Of a stretch of 64,000 nucleotides of DNA, positions 22,001 through 33,427 are shown in pieces (within the stretch, counting starts at the first letter, position 1; the number at the start of each line of letters is the position of its first letter). The stretch spans positions 749,001 through 813,000 of the forward strand of contig CM034139.1 of NCBI GenBank assembly GCA_019914995.1, read 5' to 3'. The translations under genes and the position numbers were made by a program. The stretch is from Acanthochlamys bracteata (taxonomy: Eukaryota > Streptophyta > Magnoliopsida > Pandanales > Velloziaceae). The notes below the pieces were generated by a model. That model was not told the origin of the DNA and did not search any database. It saw nothing but the letters and a program-made list of their open reading frames with translations.

Positions 22001-22077
22001 AAACACGATCGTGTTTAAAAATTTGTACTCGGGTCGTCCCGGCACAGGCCTCATGATTTTGCACCTCTACATAACTG

Positions 22078-23020
22078 GTTCGATATCAACCATTTTAGTT
22101 CGAATAAGGAGATCCGTAATGTATCAACATTGAGAGAAAAAAATGGCAATGACCTAAAATCTTTTATGGGAACTATTAGGCAAAAAACTCCACAAATATT
22201 GTCTATATTCTGAATATCTCATGTAATGATCAAATCATTAACATAGATAAGTAAGTACATAAGATGTGTACCTGTCTTAAAAATGTAAAGTGAGGTGTCC
22301 ATGTGAGAGTTAATAAATCCATAATCAATTAAAAATATTTTGAGCTAGTGATACCAAGCTCGTGGGACTTATTTGGATCATAAATATCCTTACGAGGTTT
22401 GCAAACATGAGTGAAAAAATCAAGGTCAATGAATTTGAATGGTTGAGGCATGTACATGTCTCCAGATAAATGTTCTTATAGAAAGGTATTATTGCACACT
22501 AAAAGAGAAATCCATTACAGTGACCAGACTAATAAGGACTAAGGAAAAATAGTCGTCATCACCACCAATAGAGACTAACAATAAAGCAGTCGCTAATGAC
22601 TAAATCAACCGCGACTAGACCAACACATTAGTTGCTGTTATGGAAGCAATACAGACTTGTGGTGAAGTCAGTCGCTATTGTTTTTCACTAACGACTGCGT
22701 TGACCATCAGCCGCTACTGCACTATATAATAGCAACTATAAGCTGTAGAAGTTACACTACCATTAAATTAATAGTCGCCTTTACTTATATTATATTTTAG
22801 TTGATTATAATTTCTATAATTTATTCTATATAAATCAAAAAGATTTGATGCAGTCTATAATTTTAGTGTGTCAAGTTGGCAAAGGGACCACCCTCTACGG
22901 ATTCGAGACTTAGATCAAGATGAATAATAATTGGTTTGATAAATGGACTAAATGTGCTATGATAGTCCACTCTGGAGCGCTGATGAAATTCCTTACTAAC
23001 CAAACGTGCATTGTACCTAT
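22078..23020 (-). pseudogene. Copia reverse transcriptase, middle part
   Basis: On the minus strand this continues the host Copia across the CACTA-like insert (22497-22868). The part at 22869-23020 reads like ARLV(S)KEFHQRSRVDYH, the tail of the RT fingers. The part at 22078-22496 carries the THVCKLRKDIYDL-like and NSHMDTSLYIFKT-like motifs that follow it. It matches 58190-59220 in reverse complement. Several stops and indels are present, and the active-site YVDD region is not intact. Confidence 0.65.
22497..22868 (-). mobile_element. Small CACTA-like non-autonomous element (372 bp)
   Basis: It begins CACTAAAAGAGAAATCC and ends ATAATTTTAGTG. The interior carries repeated AGTCGCTA / TAGCGACT-type motifs, a subterminal-repeat pattern distinct from that of the 9.4-kb CACTA element. 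The flanking trinucleotides (GCA and TGT) do not match. The same insert occurs at the same position in the partner Copia (58342-58776), so it predates the inverted duplication. Confidence 0.6.
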
Positions 23021-24516
23021 TGTTAGATATTCCTGCAAGATTAACTCAAGAGGGGAGGGGTGAATTGAGTTAGTCTATAAAAATTTTCGTTAAGTTTGTT
23101 ATCCTACTGGCAGCGAGCTTACAGCCGGCTGTGTCAATGCTGTAACCTGCAGACAGAAAGAGTTAGAGTGTTTACTGACATAAGTGACAAAGATTAGTGC
23201 TCAGGATATTTAACGTGGTTCGGCAAAATCTTTTTGCCTATATCCACGGTCGCTCTATCACCAGAGCCAAAGCTTCACTAAACCTTTAATAAGCTACAAA
23301 TACACTTAGAGCAAAGTGCTTCACCAAGCACACTTACTCTACCGGGTTTCTTCGCCAAGACAACCCCTGCCTACTGGACATCCATGTCCCCCTGGCTGAT
23401 TTGCTAGCTCTATTATAAGGTCTAAGAGCTTACACCAAGCTCTACCTGAGCTTTCTTTACCGGTGCCTGCAGCACCACCTTTACAATGTCAGTAAGAGGT
23501 TATAAGAAAATAAATCAAGATTGAGCATAGGATCTATCTCATGAATGTTAAGTGTTCATAATGTGATTCAGATGAGATGATCGGAGAGGTTGATGAGAGA
23601 GATTTCTTCAATATGATTGGCAGCAAGATTTGTTTGTGTGGAGTAATAGAGTTCGTGACCAGTAGCAGGATATTTTTGTGTAGAGTGGTAGAGTTCTTGT
23701 ATATCTCTGTTTTGCTTAGGTTCTCTCTACTTCTGTTTTCTTATTCTGTTTTCTTATGTTCTCTCTACGTCTCTCTCTCGTTTCTTCGTTGCTTTGACTC
23801 CCTTATTATAGAGTTTCTTTCCTGTGAAGGAGCCGTTGAGGAACGTTACCGTTAGCGCTCGGTTCTTCACGTCAGAGAGGAAGTGGTGTTGTCCAGTGGT
23901 CTTTCAGCTGTGTTTGTGCAAAGTCTTCATAGCATTAAATGCGTTGAAGAGGTTTGAATTTGCTGCCAACGTTAGAAAGCTTAATTTAGCTAAGCTTTTG
24001 TCTGAGACACGATGAGCTGATGAGTTGATATGGCATGTCCATAATAAATGCAATGCAGGTTGACTTCTTGACTTGATCAAGAACTTTGACTCATTTCTTC
24101 CCTTGATTATTGAGCTTTCCTCTTGTGTGAAATTAAAGATGATTTTAGCTCTTGTAAATCTTCTGTTTGAAATGCTTCAGTCCGTTATGAGTCCAGACGA
24201 TTTTTGAAGCAAGGGGAATTTCGTTGCTGTTGAACTCAAGGCTCTGTTTCGATACAGAGAAGTCTGCTTATACTTCAGTAGTCGAACAGTTGACTGTAAT
24301 GTGGCTTTGGCATCCTCTGTCCCGTATGCTGTCCTGTCCCGTATGCTGTTTGTAGTAGTACAGCAGTTGGGTGTATGATGGCTGTTCTTGTTTGCTGTAA
24401 ATTAAATGATTTTTGTTTGTCTAATCCTGCAGAACTTGTTTTCAGATTATTAGTCTTATATAAATCATAGTTCTTAATTCTTTGTTATCATCAAAATTAT
24501 CCTTATAATTCCAACA
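23021..24516 (-). repeat. 3' LTR of the Sirevirus-like element (1496 bp)
   Basis: On the plus strand it starts TGTTAGATATTCCTGCAAG and ends TTATAATTCCAACA, so on the element's strand it has the 5'-TG...CA-3' ends. It aligns along its length with 31939-33427. Short frames inside the LTR (for example 23577-23855, echoed at 32499-32720 in the other LTR) arise from LTR sequence and are not genes. Confidence 0.9.
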
Positions 24517-24790
24517 ATCTCCCCCTTTTTGATGATGACAAATAAATTAAGAATTATTGATTTATATTTTTGTAAACCATCAATTTGACTTGAAAATTTG
24601 CCATACCTTTTGATGACTCCCCCTTAACTGTTGCATCTATTTTACTTACCTGTTCATTACTCATGGCTCCCCCTCAAATTGAGCCAGAATTTTTTGTATG
24701 TAACAATCTTTCTCCTCATTTTTCTCCCCCTTAACAATTATTTTTCTTTCTCCCCCTTTTGTCATCTCAAAAAGCTTATATAAAATATAA
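24517..24790 (-). promoter_or_regulatory. Multiple polypurine tracts before the 3' LTR
   Basis: Read on the minus strand, the block has AAAAAGGGGGAGAT directly at the LTR, and four further GGGGGAG-type tracts. On the plus strand these are TCCCCCTT or TCCCCCTC near 24628, 24668, 24723 and 24751. The tract beside the LTR is the expected plus-strand DNA priming site. A series of such tracts is a known Sirevirus trait; the function of the extra ones is uncertain. Confidence 0.75.
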
Positions 24791-25085
24791 CATAGCTAAA
24801 TTTTGATAGTTTAGGCAGTAGACATAACCAGACAGTTATAACGAAAAGTTCAACCATTCATTTAAGCACAGCTAGTGACAAGTAAATAAACAAGCAAACA
24901 TCCAGTCACAGAAAACAATCATTTAACCAAACTAAAACAGTAATGAAACTAAGCATAAGTTAAGTTTTCAACTAGTTATTTCTACGCCTAGATGATGTTG
25001 TACAGCCAGGAGGTCTAGAACGTTGATGTTTTGGTTTAGCTGCAGAGCACGGAGGAAGTATTTCTACATCCTCATGAACAAGGGC

Positions 25086-26454
25086 TTATGAGCCGGAGAC
25101 TGGTTTATGAGCTTTGCGTTTTTGGTTCTTGCGCTTAGGGGGAATGCTAGGAACGGTTGAGGGAGCTGATGGGGGGGTCAGAGATAGGGGGTTCAGTGGT
25201 AAGAGGTTCATAGGACATTTGAGCTTCAAGTTGGGTTTCAGTTGGGGGTTCTTGGGACAGTGGTTCTTCCTGCAGAAGGACTTCATAGATGGTGATTGAT
25301 AATGGCTCAGCTCCTTCATTTGGTTCTTCAGTAGCTCCTTCAGCTAGGCACTCTGTAGGTGATTCCATGTGCAATGGTTGCTCGGTTGCCTTATCCGAAG
25401 TTGCAGAATGGTCATTCCTGCCCATGTCTTGATAATCTGCATCCTCTTGTCCATTTTCATGTCCATTCTCGAAATCTTCTCGGGCTGACTTAGCCTTAGG
25501 GTGCTATAGTTGGCAAATAGCCACCTTGAGTTCTTCAAAAGTCATGCTCAACTTCTGAATTTCCTTTGTTTGCTCTAGAATGGCATTGAGAATGTTTGTC
25601 AGGCACTCAGTCAGTGAAGCTAATGTGGCATTTGTAGAGTCATTGTCAGCTGGAGGGTGCTTGAACGTTAGCCTTTCTTCTGCTTCAGTGATTCCTCTTA
25701 AAAATTTTGCATCCATCTTGATCATCTTCTTCACTTGCAGGGTTCCCATAGGCACAGTCTTAAGTCGGCATATCCTACATATAACATGAGGATATGGGAA
25801 GTGCTTACTGCCGGACTTCGAGACTCTTGTCATATGATGCAACATCATCTCATAGAGGTTTATGGGCAGTTTCTTCATCAACCTCCATAGCAGAAATGCT
25901 TCGTAGTTTGTGATGATGTTGCGGCTTCCCGATCGAGGAACTATTACTTTGGAGATGACATAGCAGAGAGCTCTCGGCAACAGATGTAAGTGAGCAGCCG
26001 AATCATATTGGAGTTTTGTCACAACCTCTGTTTCCAGTGCCTGCTTGAGGTAATTCAGTTTGGAGTCACTGGCAGGCAGCATCTCCTCCCGGTAGGGTAG
26101 GTCGAGCATTAGTGACATTGATCGTGCCTCTAAGTTGATTTTAATTCCGTTCACCATAGTCTGAACAGAGGAGTTTCCGGTCGGATGAAGATTGGCGTAG
26201 AATATTCTGACACATTCCTCTGAAAATTCTCCTGGCCACTCGTTGAACGCTGTCCACCCTTGTGCCTCAAACAGTTCATCCACCTCAAGCCCGTAGTAGT
26301 TGAAGTCGTTGAAATTTACACTTGCCGGCGTCAAAATTGGAATTGCTAACTGCCGACTGTATCTTTCGAATTCTTCCTTACCGGTGAATCTTTCTTTGTT
26401 GTCGTGGACGATTCTAGAGTGCCTTGCCTGAGATTTCTGGTTTTTCTTGGCCAT
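25086..26454 (-). pseudogene. Extra 3' ORF of the Sirevirus-like element (env-position ORF)
   Basis: An ATG at 26454 opens a 316-codon frame ending at a TAG (25504-25506). The same frame then continues to 25147, and a run of seven Gs (plus strand, about 25168-25175) marks a probable frameshift to the frame ending at 25086. The uninterrupted part contains GLEVDELFEAQGWTAF, EECVRIFYANLHP and MLDLPYREEMLP, a pattern seen in a widespread plant retroelement ORF ('putative plant transposon protein'). The C-terminal part is Pro/Glu-rich and ends basic (PPKRKNQKRKAHKP). The location between RNase H and the 3' LTR is where Sireviruses carry their env-like ORF. I see no clear signal peptide or membrane span, so the env label is positional only. 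What the protein does is unknown. Confidence 0.6.
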
Positions 26455-26719
26455 TTATGAGGTTTGGGGATTTGGCTTAGAGTTTGAGATTTATGATTCG
26501 AGAGGGAGAGGGAAATTTTGAAATGGAGACGACGAGATGTGAGGAGCTCCCCAGTCGGGTTAGCTTATAATGCATACAGCCTAGTATGAGTCAGCTGGGT
26601 CATGTGCTCAGCACGTGACCGGTCAGCTGCTTACTAAAGTTCTAATAGTTACAGTCGGCTGTTTTGCGACTGTTATCATGCAGAATTCTAAGTACGTACA
26701 GAGACAGAACAGAGCATAG

Positions 26720-28101
26720 TTACATGATACATAATCCTATCTCATGGCAGATTCTTGAGAACGAGTCAAGTCCTATAGGTTTAGTGAAGATGTCAGCTAG
26801 TTGATTATCGAAATTAACAAAGTTTAACACTATATTATTGCATTCAACATGCTCTCTAATGAAATGGTGTCTCAAATCTATGTGCTTTGTGCGTAAGTGT
26901 TGAATGGGAATTTTGGTTAACTTGATGGCACTCGTATTGTCACAGAATATAGGCACATTCATAAAATCACAAACAAAATCAAGAAGTTGTTGTTTTATCC
27001 AGAGTACCTGAAAGCAGCAACTTCCAGCGGCTATGTATTCTGCTTCGGCAGTTGACATCGCCACTGAAGGTTGTTTTCTGGAGCACCATGATATCAGACA
27101 ACCTCCTAAAAACTGATAAGAACCACTTGTGCTCTTTCTATCAAGCTTGCAGCCACCAAAATCAGCATCAGCATAAGCATATAAATTGAATTCACATCCT
27201 CTTGAATAGAATAATCCTAATTCTTTAGTTCCTACTAAGTATCTAATAATTCGTTTTACAGCTATCATTTGAGACTCTTTTGGATCACTTTGAAAACTCG
27301 CACATAGGCATACACTGAATTGAATATCCGGTCTACTGGCAGTAAGATAAAGGAGTGATCCAATCATACCTCTATATAATTTCTGATCAATCGCTTTACC
27401 TGTCTCATCTCGGTTCAGTTTGCAGGAGGTAGACATTAGAGTGCTTATCTCCTTGCTTCCTTCCATGCAGAACTTTTTGATCAACTCTTTAATGTACTTG
27501 CTTTGACTTATGAAGATGCCATTTTTCAGTTGTTTAATTTGCAGACCAAGAAAATAATTTAGTTCACCCATCAGGCTCATTTCAAATTCCTCTTGCATCA
27601 AGCCAGAAAATTTTCTGCATTGTCTTTCATTAGTAGCACTAAATATTATATCATCTACATAGACTTGCACAATCAACATGTCATTATCTTCATGCAATGT
27701 GAACAAAGTTAAGTCAATCTTACCTCAACTAAAGCTTTTTTCAATCAGAAATGTGCTTAACCGCTCATACCAAGCTCTGAGAGCTTGTTTCAGACCATAA
27801 AGAGCTTTGTTCAATTTGTAAACATGATTTGGAAAGCTTGTGTTTTCAAACCCGGGAGGTTGTTCAACATAGACTTCTTCTTTCAGAAAACCATTCAGAA
27901 ATGCACTTTTAACATCCATTTGAAAAAGTTTGAAATCTTTGTGGCATGCAAAGGCAAGTAGTATTCTAATAGCTTCAAGACGTGCAACAGAGCATAAGTT
28001 TCATCAAAATCTATTCCTTCTTCCTGATTATATCCTTTAGCTACTAGTCTAGCTTTGTTTCTAGTTATGATGCCATTTTCATCTAATTTATTTCTAAACA
28101 C
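26720..28101 (-). pseudogene. Sirevirus-like pol: reverse transcriptase and RNase H
   Basis: Minus strand. RT begins around 28101 (RNKLDENGIITRNKARLVAK). A 1-2-base loss near 27990 shifts the frame, which is regained in the frame from 27919 ([20 protein letters not shown]). The frame meets a TGA at 27725-27727 and continues to the active-site motif VQVYVDDIIFS, then the RNase H motifs YADADFGGCKLDRKSTSG and STAEAEYIAA, ending at 26720. RT copies the RNA and RNase H removes it. The YVDD site and RNase H look intact, but the stop and the frameshift prevent a full product. Confidence 0.85.
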
Positions 28102-28500
28102 CCATTTAGTTCATATGATGGATTTGTTTGGAGGTTTTCTAACAAGGTGCCATACATTATTTCTTTCAAACTGATTTAATTTTTCTTGCATGGCAGTGAT
28201 CCATGAACTATCTGTCAATGCATCATCTATGCATTTTGGTTCTAGATTTGATACAAATGCAGAGTGCTCCATAAAGTTATTTTTAAAATAGGATCTAGTT
28301 CTTGTACCTTCATTTAACTCACCTAGTATATTTTCTTGTGGATGACTGGATCTGTACTTGAAGGGTCTGCTGATCTGTTCGTGAGTTTCTGTCTGATCAG
28401 GTAGAATTCCAAAAGTCTGTCCTTACTCTGTTATTGCAATTGGCTGTTCGTTAGCTGTTTGGGGCTCTATAATTTGTTGTTTTTCTGTCGATGGGAACAA

Positions 28501-29856
28501 CTACTCTTCTTCTTCTGATCCTGCATCTAATTCTGGATTTCTTCTCGTCCCATTGTTAGACTCATTAAATAATACATGCATAGATTTTTCAAGAATCATG
28601 GTTTGTTTGTTAAAAATTCTATAAGCTTTTGATGTTGAAGAGTAACCGAGAAAAATAGCTTCATCACTTTTTGCATTAAACTTTCCAAGATTATCTTTCC
28701 CGTTGTTGAGGATAAAACATTTGCATCCAAAAGTTCTTAAGTAACCGATGTTTGGGGTTCTTCCCTTTACAAGCTCATATGGAGTCTTTTTAAGAATGGG
28801 GCGAATGAATGCACGGTTGATGATATGACATGCAGTATTAACAGCTTCAGCCCAAAAACATCTTGGTAGGTTCTGTTCTATGAGCATAGTTCGAGCCATT
28901 TCTACTAGCACTTTATTTTTTCTTTTCACTACACCATTTTGTTGGGGAGTTCTTGGAGCAGAGAAGTTGTGTGTCAGCCCATTCGATTCACAAAATTCAT
29001 TAAAATAAAAATTTTAAAACTCCTTGACATTATCACTTCTAATAGCACAGATATTTAGGTTTAGTTCTTTTTGAATCTTTTTGAAAAAGCATATAAATAT
29101 TTTCAGGGCATCATTTTTGTATGCTAAGAAGTAAATCCAACATAAGCGAGAATAATCATCTACTATTACTAGACAGTAATACTTACCTACCAAGCTTGCT
29201 GTTCTTGATGGTTCAAACAAATCCATGTGCAGTAGTTGTAATAGTTGCTTGGTTGTTATCACTTGCTTGTGCTTGAATGATGACTTCACTTGTTTTTCTT
29301 TGGCACATGCATCACATAATTCATCCAAGCTATAGTTGGCTTCAGGCAGTCCCTTTACTAGTTTTAATTTGGACAGTTTTGATAGTATCTTGATGTTGCA
29401 GTGTACCAAGCATCTATGCTAGAGCCAGCTGCTTTCCTGCTGACTTGCTACTAAACACATTTTGTTGTTAGAAATATCATCAATATAAAGTACATAAATA
29501 TTACCTTCCCTTTTCCCGTTTAGTATTTCTTCTCCAGATGATAGATTAACAATTGAGCAGCAATGACTATCAAAATTGACTTTAAATCTGTTATCACATA
29601 ATTGATTTATGCTTGTTAGGTTATGTTTTAGTCCTTTAACATGAAGAACATTTTCTATGCATAGGGAAGAGGGATTACCTATTTTTCCTATGCCTATTAC
29701 TTTGCACTTACTGTTGTCTCCAAGGATTACATTTCCCCCGAATTGTTTTTGTAGACTGCTGAAATATTTTTCATTTCCTGTCATATGTCTTGAGCACCTG
29801 TTGTCCAAGTACCATTTGCTATATTTCAGTCGGGTTAGCTCCTCTCCTTCCTGCAA
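28501..29856 (-). pseudogene. Sirevirus-like pol: protease and integrase
   Basis: Minus strand, one frame broken by stops. A protease-like motif appears as WYLDNRCSRHMTG; the family has D-S-G at the catalytic site and here reads D-N-R, so the protease is dead. After a TAG at 29419-29421 comes the pre-integrase region and core (CDACAKEKQ, LLHMDLFEPS, LVIVDDYSRLCWIYFL, SDNVKEF where the family has SDNGGEF). A TAA follows at 29014-29016, then the C-terminal core (ARTMLIEQNLPRCFWAEAVN, GRTPNIGYLRTFGCKCF). From about 28500 to 28110 the linker to RT has further stops. Confidence 0.8.
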
Positions 29857-29865
29857 AAGAAGTCT

Positions 29866-31875
29866 TTAGTGTTTAGGTACCCAAATTTCTTTAGGTCCTA
29901 AAGAGTTAGTGCTGTTATATGTTCCTTTTGGAACCCATATCATTTTTATTTTATTGGTGTTCTTTTTATACCAGCAAGAATTAACATTATGCCCTTTTCT
30001 GCCACAATGAAAATATTTAACAAAAGGTATTATGGAGTAAGATCTATTTGCTGTATATGCTTTAGACATTAAATTTTTGTTTTGCATCCTTGCTATTACT
30101 ATACCTGAATGGCTTGTGGAGGGCTGATCATACCTTGCGACTTGTTTACCAGTTGCTATAGATGCTGGAATGAATCCTATTCCTTCCTTTCTGTATGGGC
30201 TGCGTTGAGCTCCCAGTATTGCATATAGTCTATCCTTTCCATTTCCAAATTTAGCCAATGATGCTTCTATGTCGAGGTTCTTGCTTTGCAGAATTTTGTT
30301 TTCTTGAAGCAATCTTTGATTTTCTTCCATCAACTTAGTTTCTTTCACATGCATATTGGTATAATCAGTCATGAATGGTTTAAGATCTGGAATGGTGGGA
30401 TATGACAGTCTATCCACCTCTCGACTCAGTGCCTCATTCAACTCCTCAAACTCAGCAATTTTCTTTATCATGTCTATGCTTGAGTTTTCTGTGCATCTTG
30501 TCAGTTCTCCAGTCTTACATTCATTTAGTTTGATATGAAGTTTTTCGTTTATTTGAATCAAACGTTTATTTTCAATATGCAGTACACATAGTTTAGAGTT
30601 TATATGGTCATAATCTACATGGAGTGTGTCTTTTATAGCATCAGTTTTGTCTTCTAAGGCATCTTTTAAAACAAGTATTTCCTTTTTCAGACATTCGTTT
30701 TCTTACTTAAATTTGTGCATGCATACCTTCATAGTTTTGCAGTCAGTTTTGGCATGTAGGTATTTCGCATACAGTTCATCAAAAACATCTTGTAATTGTT
30801 CATTAGAGTCATCATAGTTAGTAAAATTTACCTCATTGTCATTTTCATGATCTGCCATCAGAAATAAGTTGCTTTCATCATTTTTCTCTGTCTTAGTTTG
30901 ACTGTCTTCTGATGAACTTTCATCTTCATCACTCCAGGCTGTCATAGCTCCTTTTCTTCTTGTGTCTTTGTATTTCGATCTCTTGAGCAGTGGACATTCG
31001 TTCTTGAAGTGTCCTAGTTTGTTGCAGTTGAAGCAGTTCGTGCCTTGTCTTTCTTCTCCTCTATTGTTTCTTTCAGTACCCCTCATTCTTCTAAACTTGT
31101 TTTTTTTGAGAAAACTTTTAAATTTACGAGTTAAGAGTGCAATGTCTTCGTCTGAGGAAGAATCACTTACCTGCTGATCGTTGATCTTTAATGCAATCCC
31201 TTTAGGATGTTGGTCAGTTTTCTTCAGTAATAGTTCCTTGGCCATTAGCTTGCCAATTAATTCATCTAGTGATATTTGAGAAAATGTTGAATTTTCTTCT
31301 ATGGCATCTACCTTTGATCCAAAGGTTGCCAGCACAGCTCTCAATATTTTCCACTTCAGTTCTTCGGGTTTGAAAACTTTTCCTAAATTCTTCAGAGGAT
31401 TTGTGATGTTAGTAAATCTAGTAAACATCTGAGTAATGGACTCACCTTGGTTCATCCTGAAGTTTTCATACTCATGCATTAGCAAGTTCACTCTGGTTTC
31501 CTTGACTTGAGTGGTTCCTTCATGCGTTACCTCCAATTGATCCCACATTTTTTTGGCAGTGTTGCAAGCACTGATTCGGTTGAACTCATTAGGATCCAGC
31601 GCACAATACAGAAGGTTCATGGCTCTGTCATTCATTGATATGAGCTTGTTATCTTCATCATTGTATTCACGTTCAGCCTTGGGGATACGTATTCCATCTG
31701 GGCCAGTTTTGGTTGTAACGATTGGTCCATCTCGTATGATCTTCCATAATGTGAAGTCTTGTGCCAAAATGAAGATTGTCATTTTGGTTTTCCAGTAGCC
31801 ATAGTTTGTTCCATCAAAGAGTGGTGGTCTATTTGAAAATCTACCTTCAAAAGCTATAGGAACAAGGTTAGCCAT
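29866..31875 (-). pseudogene. Sirevirus-like gag polyprotein (one internal stop)
   Basis: From the ATG at 31875 the frame encodes a Copia-type Gag: FDGTNYGYWKTKMTIFI at the start, a UBN2-like capsid region (KEFxN-type motifs around residues 90-200), then the zinc knuckle CFNCNKLGHFKNEC (C-x2-C-x4-H-x4-C). A TAA at 30703-30705 is the only stop before the same frame runs on, through a coiled-coil-like stretch rich in Glu, Asn and Leu, to a second Cys/His cluster (CGRKGHNVNSC) and the end at 29866. The full frame is about 670 codons, long for Copia but in line with Sireviruses. Gag forms the particle that packages the element's RNA. Confidence 0.8.
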
Positions 31876-31917
31876 AATGATCTTTTACCTCAAGGTTGTT
31901 AGACCTTTGATTTTAGG

Positions 31918-31938
31918 AGGCTTGGCTCTGATACAAAT
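31918..31938 (-). promoter_or_regulatory. Primer-binding site of the Sirevirus-like element
   Basis: Directly inside the 5' LTR the minus strand reads ATTTGTATCAGAGCCAAG. This matches the TGGTATCAGAGC complement of initiator tRNA-Met with one altered base. The tRNA primes minus-strand DNA synthesis. Confidence 0.85.
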
Positions 31939-33427
31939 TGTTAGATATTCCTACAAAATTAACTCAAGAGGGGAGGGGTGAATTGAGTTAGTCTATAAAA
32001 ATTTTCGTTAAGTTTGTTATCCTATTGGCAGCGAGCTTACAGGCGGCTGTGTCAATGCTGTAACCTGCAGACAGAGAGAGTTAGAGTGTTTACTAACATA
32101 AGTGATAAAGAGTAGTGCTCAGGGTATTTAACGTGGTTCGGCAAAACCCTTTTGCTTACATCCACGGTCGCTCTATCACCAAAGCCAAAGCTTCACTAAA
32201 CCTTTAATAAGCTACAAATACACTTAGAACAAAGTGCTTCACTAAGCACACTTACTCTACCGGATTTCTTCGCCAAGACAACCCCTAACAGTCTACTGGA
32301 CACCCCTGTCCCCCTGGCTAATTTGATAGCTCTATTATAAGGTCTAAGAGCTTACACCAAGCTCTACCTGAGCTTCCTTTATCGGTGCCTACAGCACCAC
32401 CTTTACAATATCAGTAAGAGGTTACAAGAAAATAAACCAAAATTGAGCACAGAATCTATCTCATGAATGTTAAGTATTCATGATGTGATTCAGATGAGAT
32501 GATCGGAGAGGTTGCTGAGAGAGATTTCTTCAATATGATTGGCAGCAAGATTTGCTTGTGTGGAGTAGTAGAGTTCGTGACCAGCAGCAGGATATTTTTG
32601 TGTAGAGTGGTAGAATTCTTGTATATCTCTGTTTTGCTTGGATTCTCTCTACTTCTGTTTTCTTATGTTCTTTCTACGTCTCTCTGTCGTTTCTTCGTTG
32701 CTTTGACTCACTTCTTATAGAGTTTCTTTCCTGTGAAGGAGCCGTTGAGGAACGTTGCCGTTGGCGCTCGGTTCTTCACGTCAGAGAGGAAGTGGTGTTG
32801 TCCAGTGGTCTTTCAGCTGTGTTTGTGCAAAGTCTCCATAGCATTAAATGCGTTGAAGAGGTTTGAATTTGCTGCCAACGTTTGAAAGCTTAATTTAGCT
32901 AAGCTTCTGTCTGAGACTCGGTGAGCTGATGAGTTGATATGGCATGTCCATAATAAATGCAATGCAGGTTGACTGCTTGAATTGATCAAGGACTTTGACT
33001 CCTTTCTTCCCTTGATTATTGAGTTTTTCTTTTGTGTGAAATTGAAGATGATTTTAGCTCTTGTAAATCTTTTGTTTGAAATGCTTCAGTCCGTTGTGAG
33101 TCCAGACGATTTTTGAAGCAAGGGAAATTTCGTTGCTGTTAAAGTCAAGGCTCTGTTTCGATACAGAGAAGTCTGCTTATGCTTCAGTAGTCGAACAGTT
33201 GACTGTAATGTGGCTGTGGCATCCTCTGTCCCGTATGCTGTCCTCTGTCCCGTATACTGTTTGTAATAGCACAGTAGTTGGCTGTATGATGGCTGTTCTT
33301 GTCTGCTGTAAATTAAATGATCATTGTTTGTCTAATCCTGCAGAACTTGTTTTCAGATTATTAGTCTTATATAAATTATAGTTCTTAATTCTTTGTTATC
33401 ATCAAAATTATCCTTATAATTCCAACA
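31939..33427 (-). repeat. 5' LTR of the Sirevirus-like element (1489 bp)
   Basis: It starts TGTTAGATATTCCTACAAA and ends TTATAATTCCAACA on the plus strand. It is an aligned partner of 23021-24516. A TATA-like string (CTCTATAAGAAG on the minus strand, 32711-32722) corresponds to CTCTATAATAAG in the other LTR and is a plausible core promoter. Confidence 0.9.
32711..32722 (-). promoter_or_regulatory. Candidate TATA box in the 5' LTR
   Basis: The string CTCTATAAGAAG on the minus strand is placed inside the LTR. The equivalent position in the 3' LTR (about 23805-23816) reads CTCTATAATAAG, so the element is conserved between both LTRs. The assignment is from motif and position only. Confidence 0.35.

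Larger units (their letters stand above)
9855..22069 (+). mobile_element. hAT transposon with nested CACTA, inserted in Copia
   Basis: The left end is TATAGTTGTAAAACTGGG. The right end on the opposite strand is TAGAGGTGCAAAATCATG. The flanking octamers CATATTTG (9847-9854) and CATAACTG (22070-22077) agree at six of eight positions. The partner Copia copy at about 59230-59250 reads straight through (GAACCAGTTATGACTCCCTT), giving the empty site. Transposase fragments are a BED zinc finger (10671-10765), catalytic-domain pieces (11080-11810) and the C-terminal dimerisation region (21640-21800). A CACTA element splits the gene at 11840-21279. Many stop codons make the transposase dead. Confidence 0.8.
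23021..33427 (-). mobile_element. Sirevirus-like (SIRE/Maximus-type) Copia retrotransposon, 10.4 kb
   Basis: Two LTRs (23021-24516, 1496 bp; 31939-33427, 1489 bp) flank, on the minus strand, a primer site, a long gag with a CCHC knuckle, protease, integrase, RT, RNase H, an extra ORF downstream of RNase H, and a cluster of polypurine tracts before the 3' LTR. Long LTRs, a long gag, an additional 3' ORF and multiple polypurine tracts are marks of the plant Sirevirus group. An 8-bp direct repeat, GTACCTAT, flanks the element (23013-23020 and 33428-33435). The first 220 bases of the LTRs differ at roughly 12 positions, so the insertion is not recent. Several in-frame stops and at least one frameshift inactivate pol. 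Confidence 0.85.

Noticed and set aside
23577..23855. Hydrophobic 92-codon frame, repeated at 32499-32720
   Set aside because: Both lie at the same place inside the two LTRs of the Sirevirus-like element; they are LTR sequence and not a gene.
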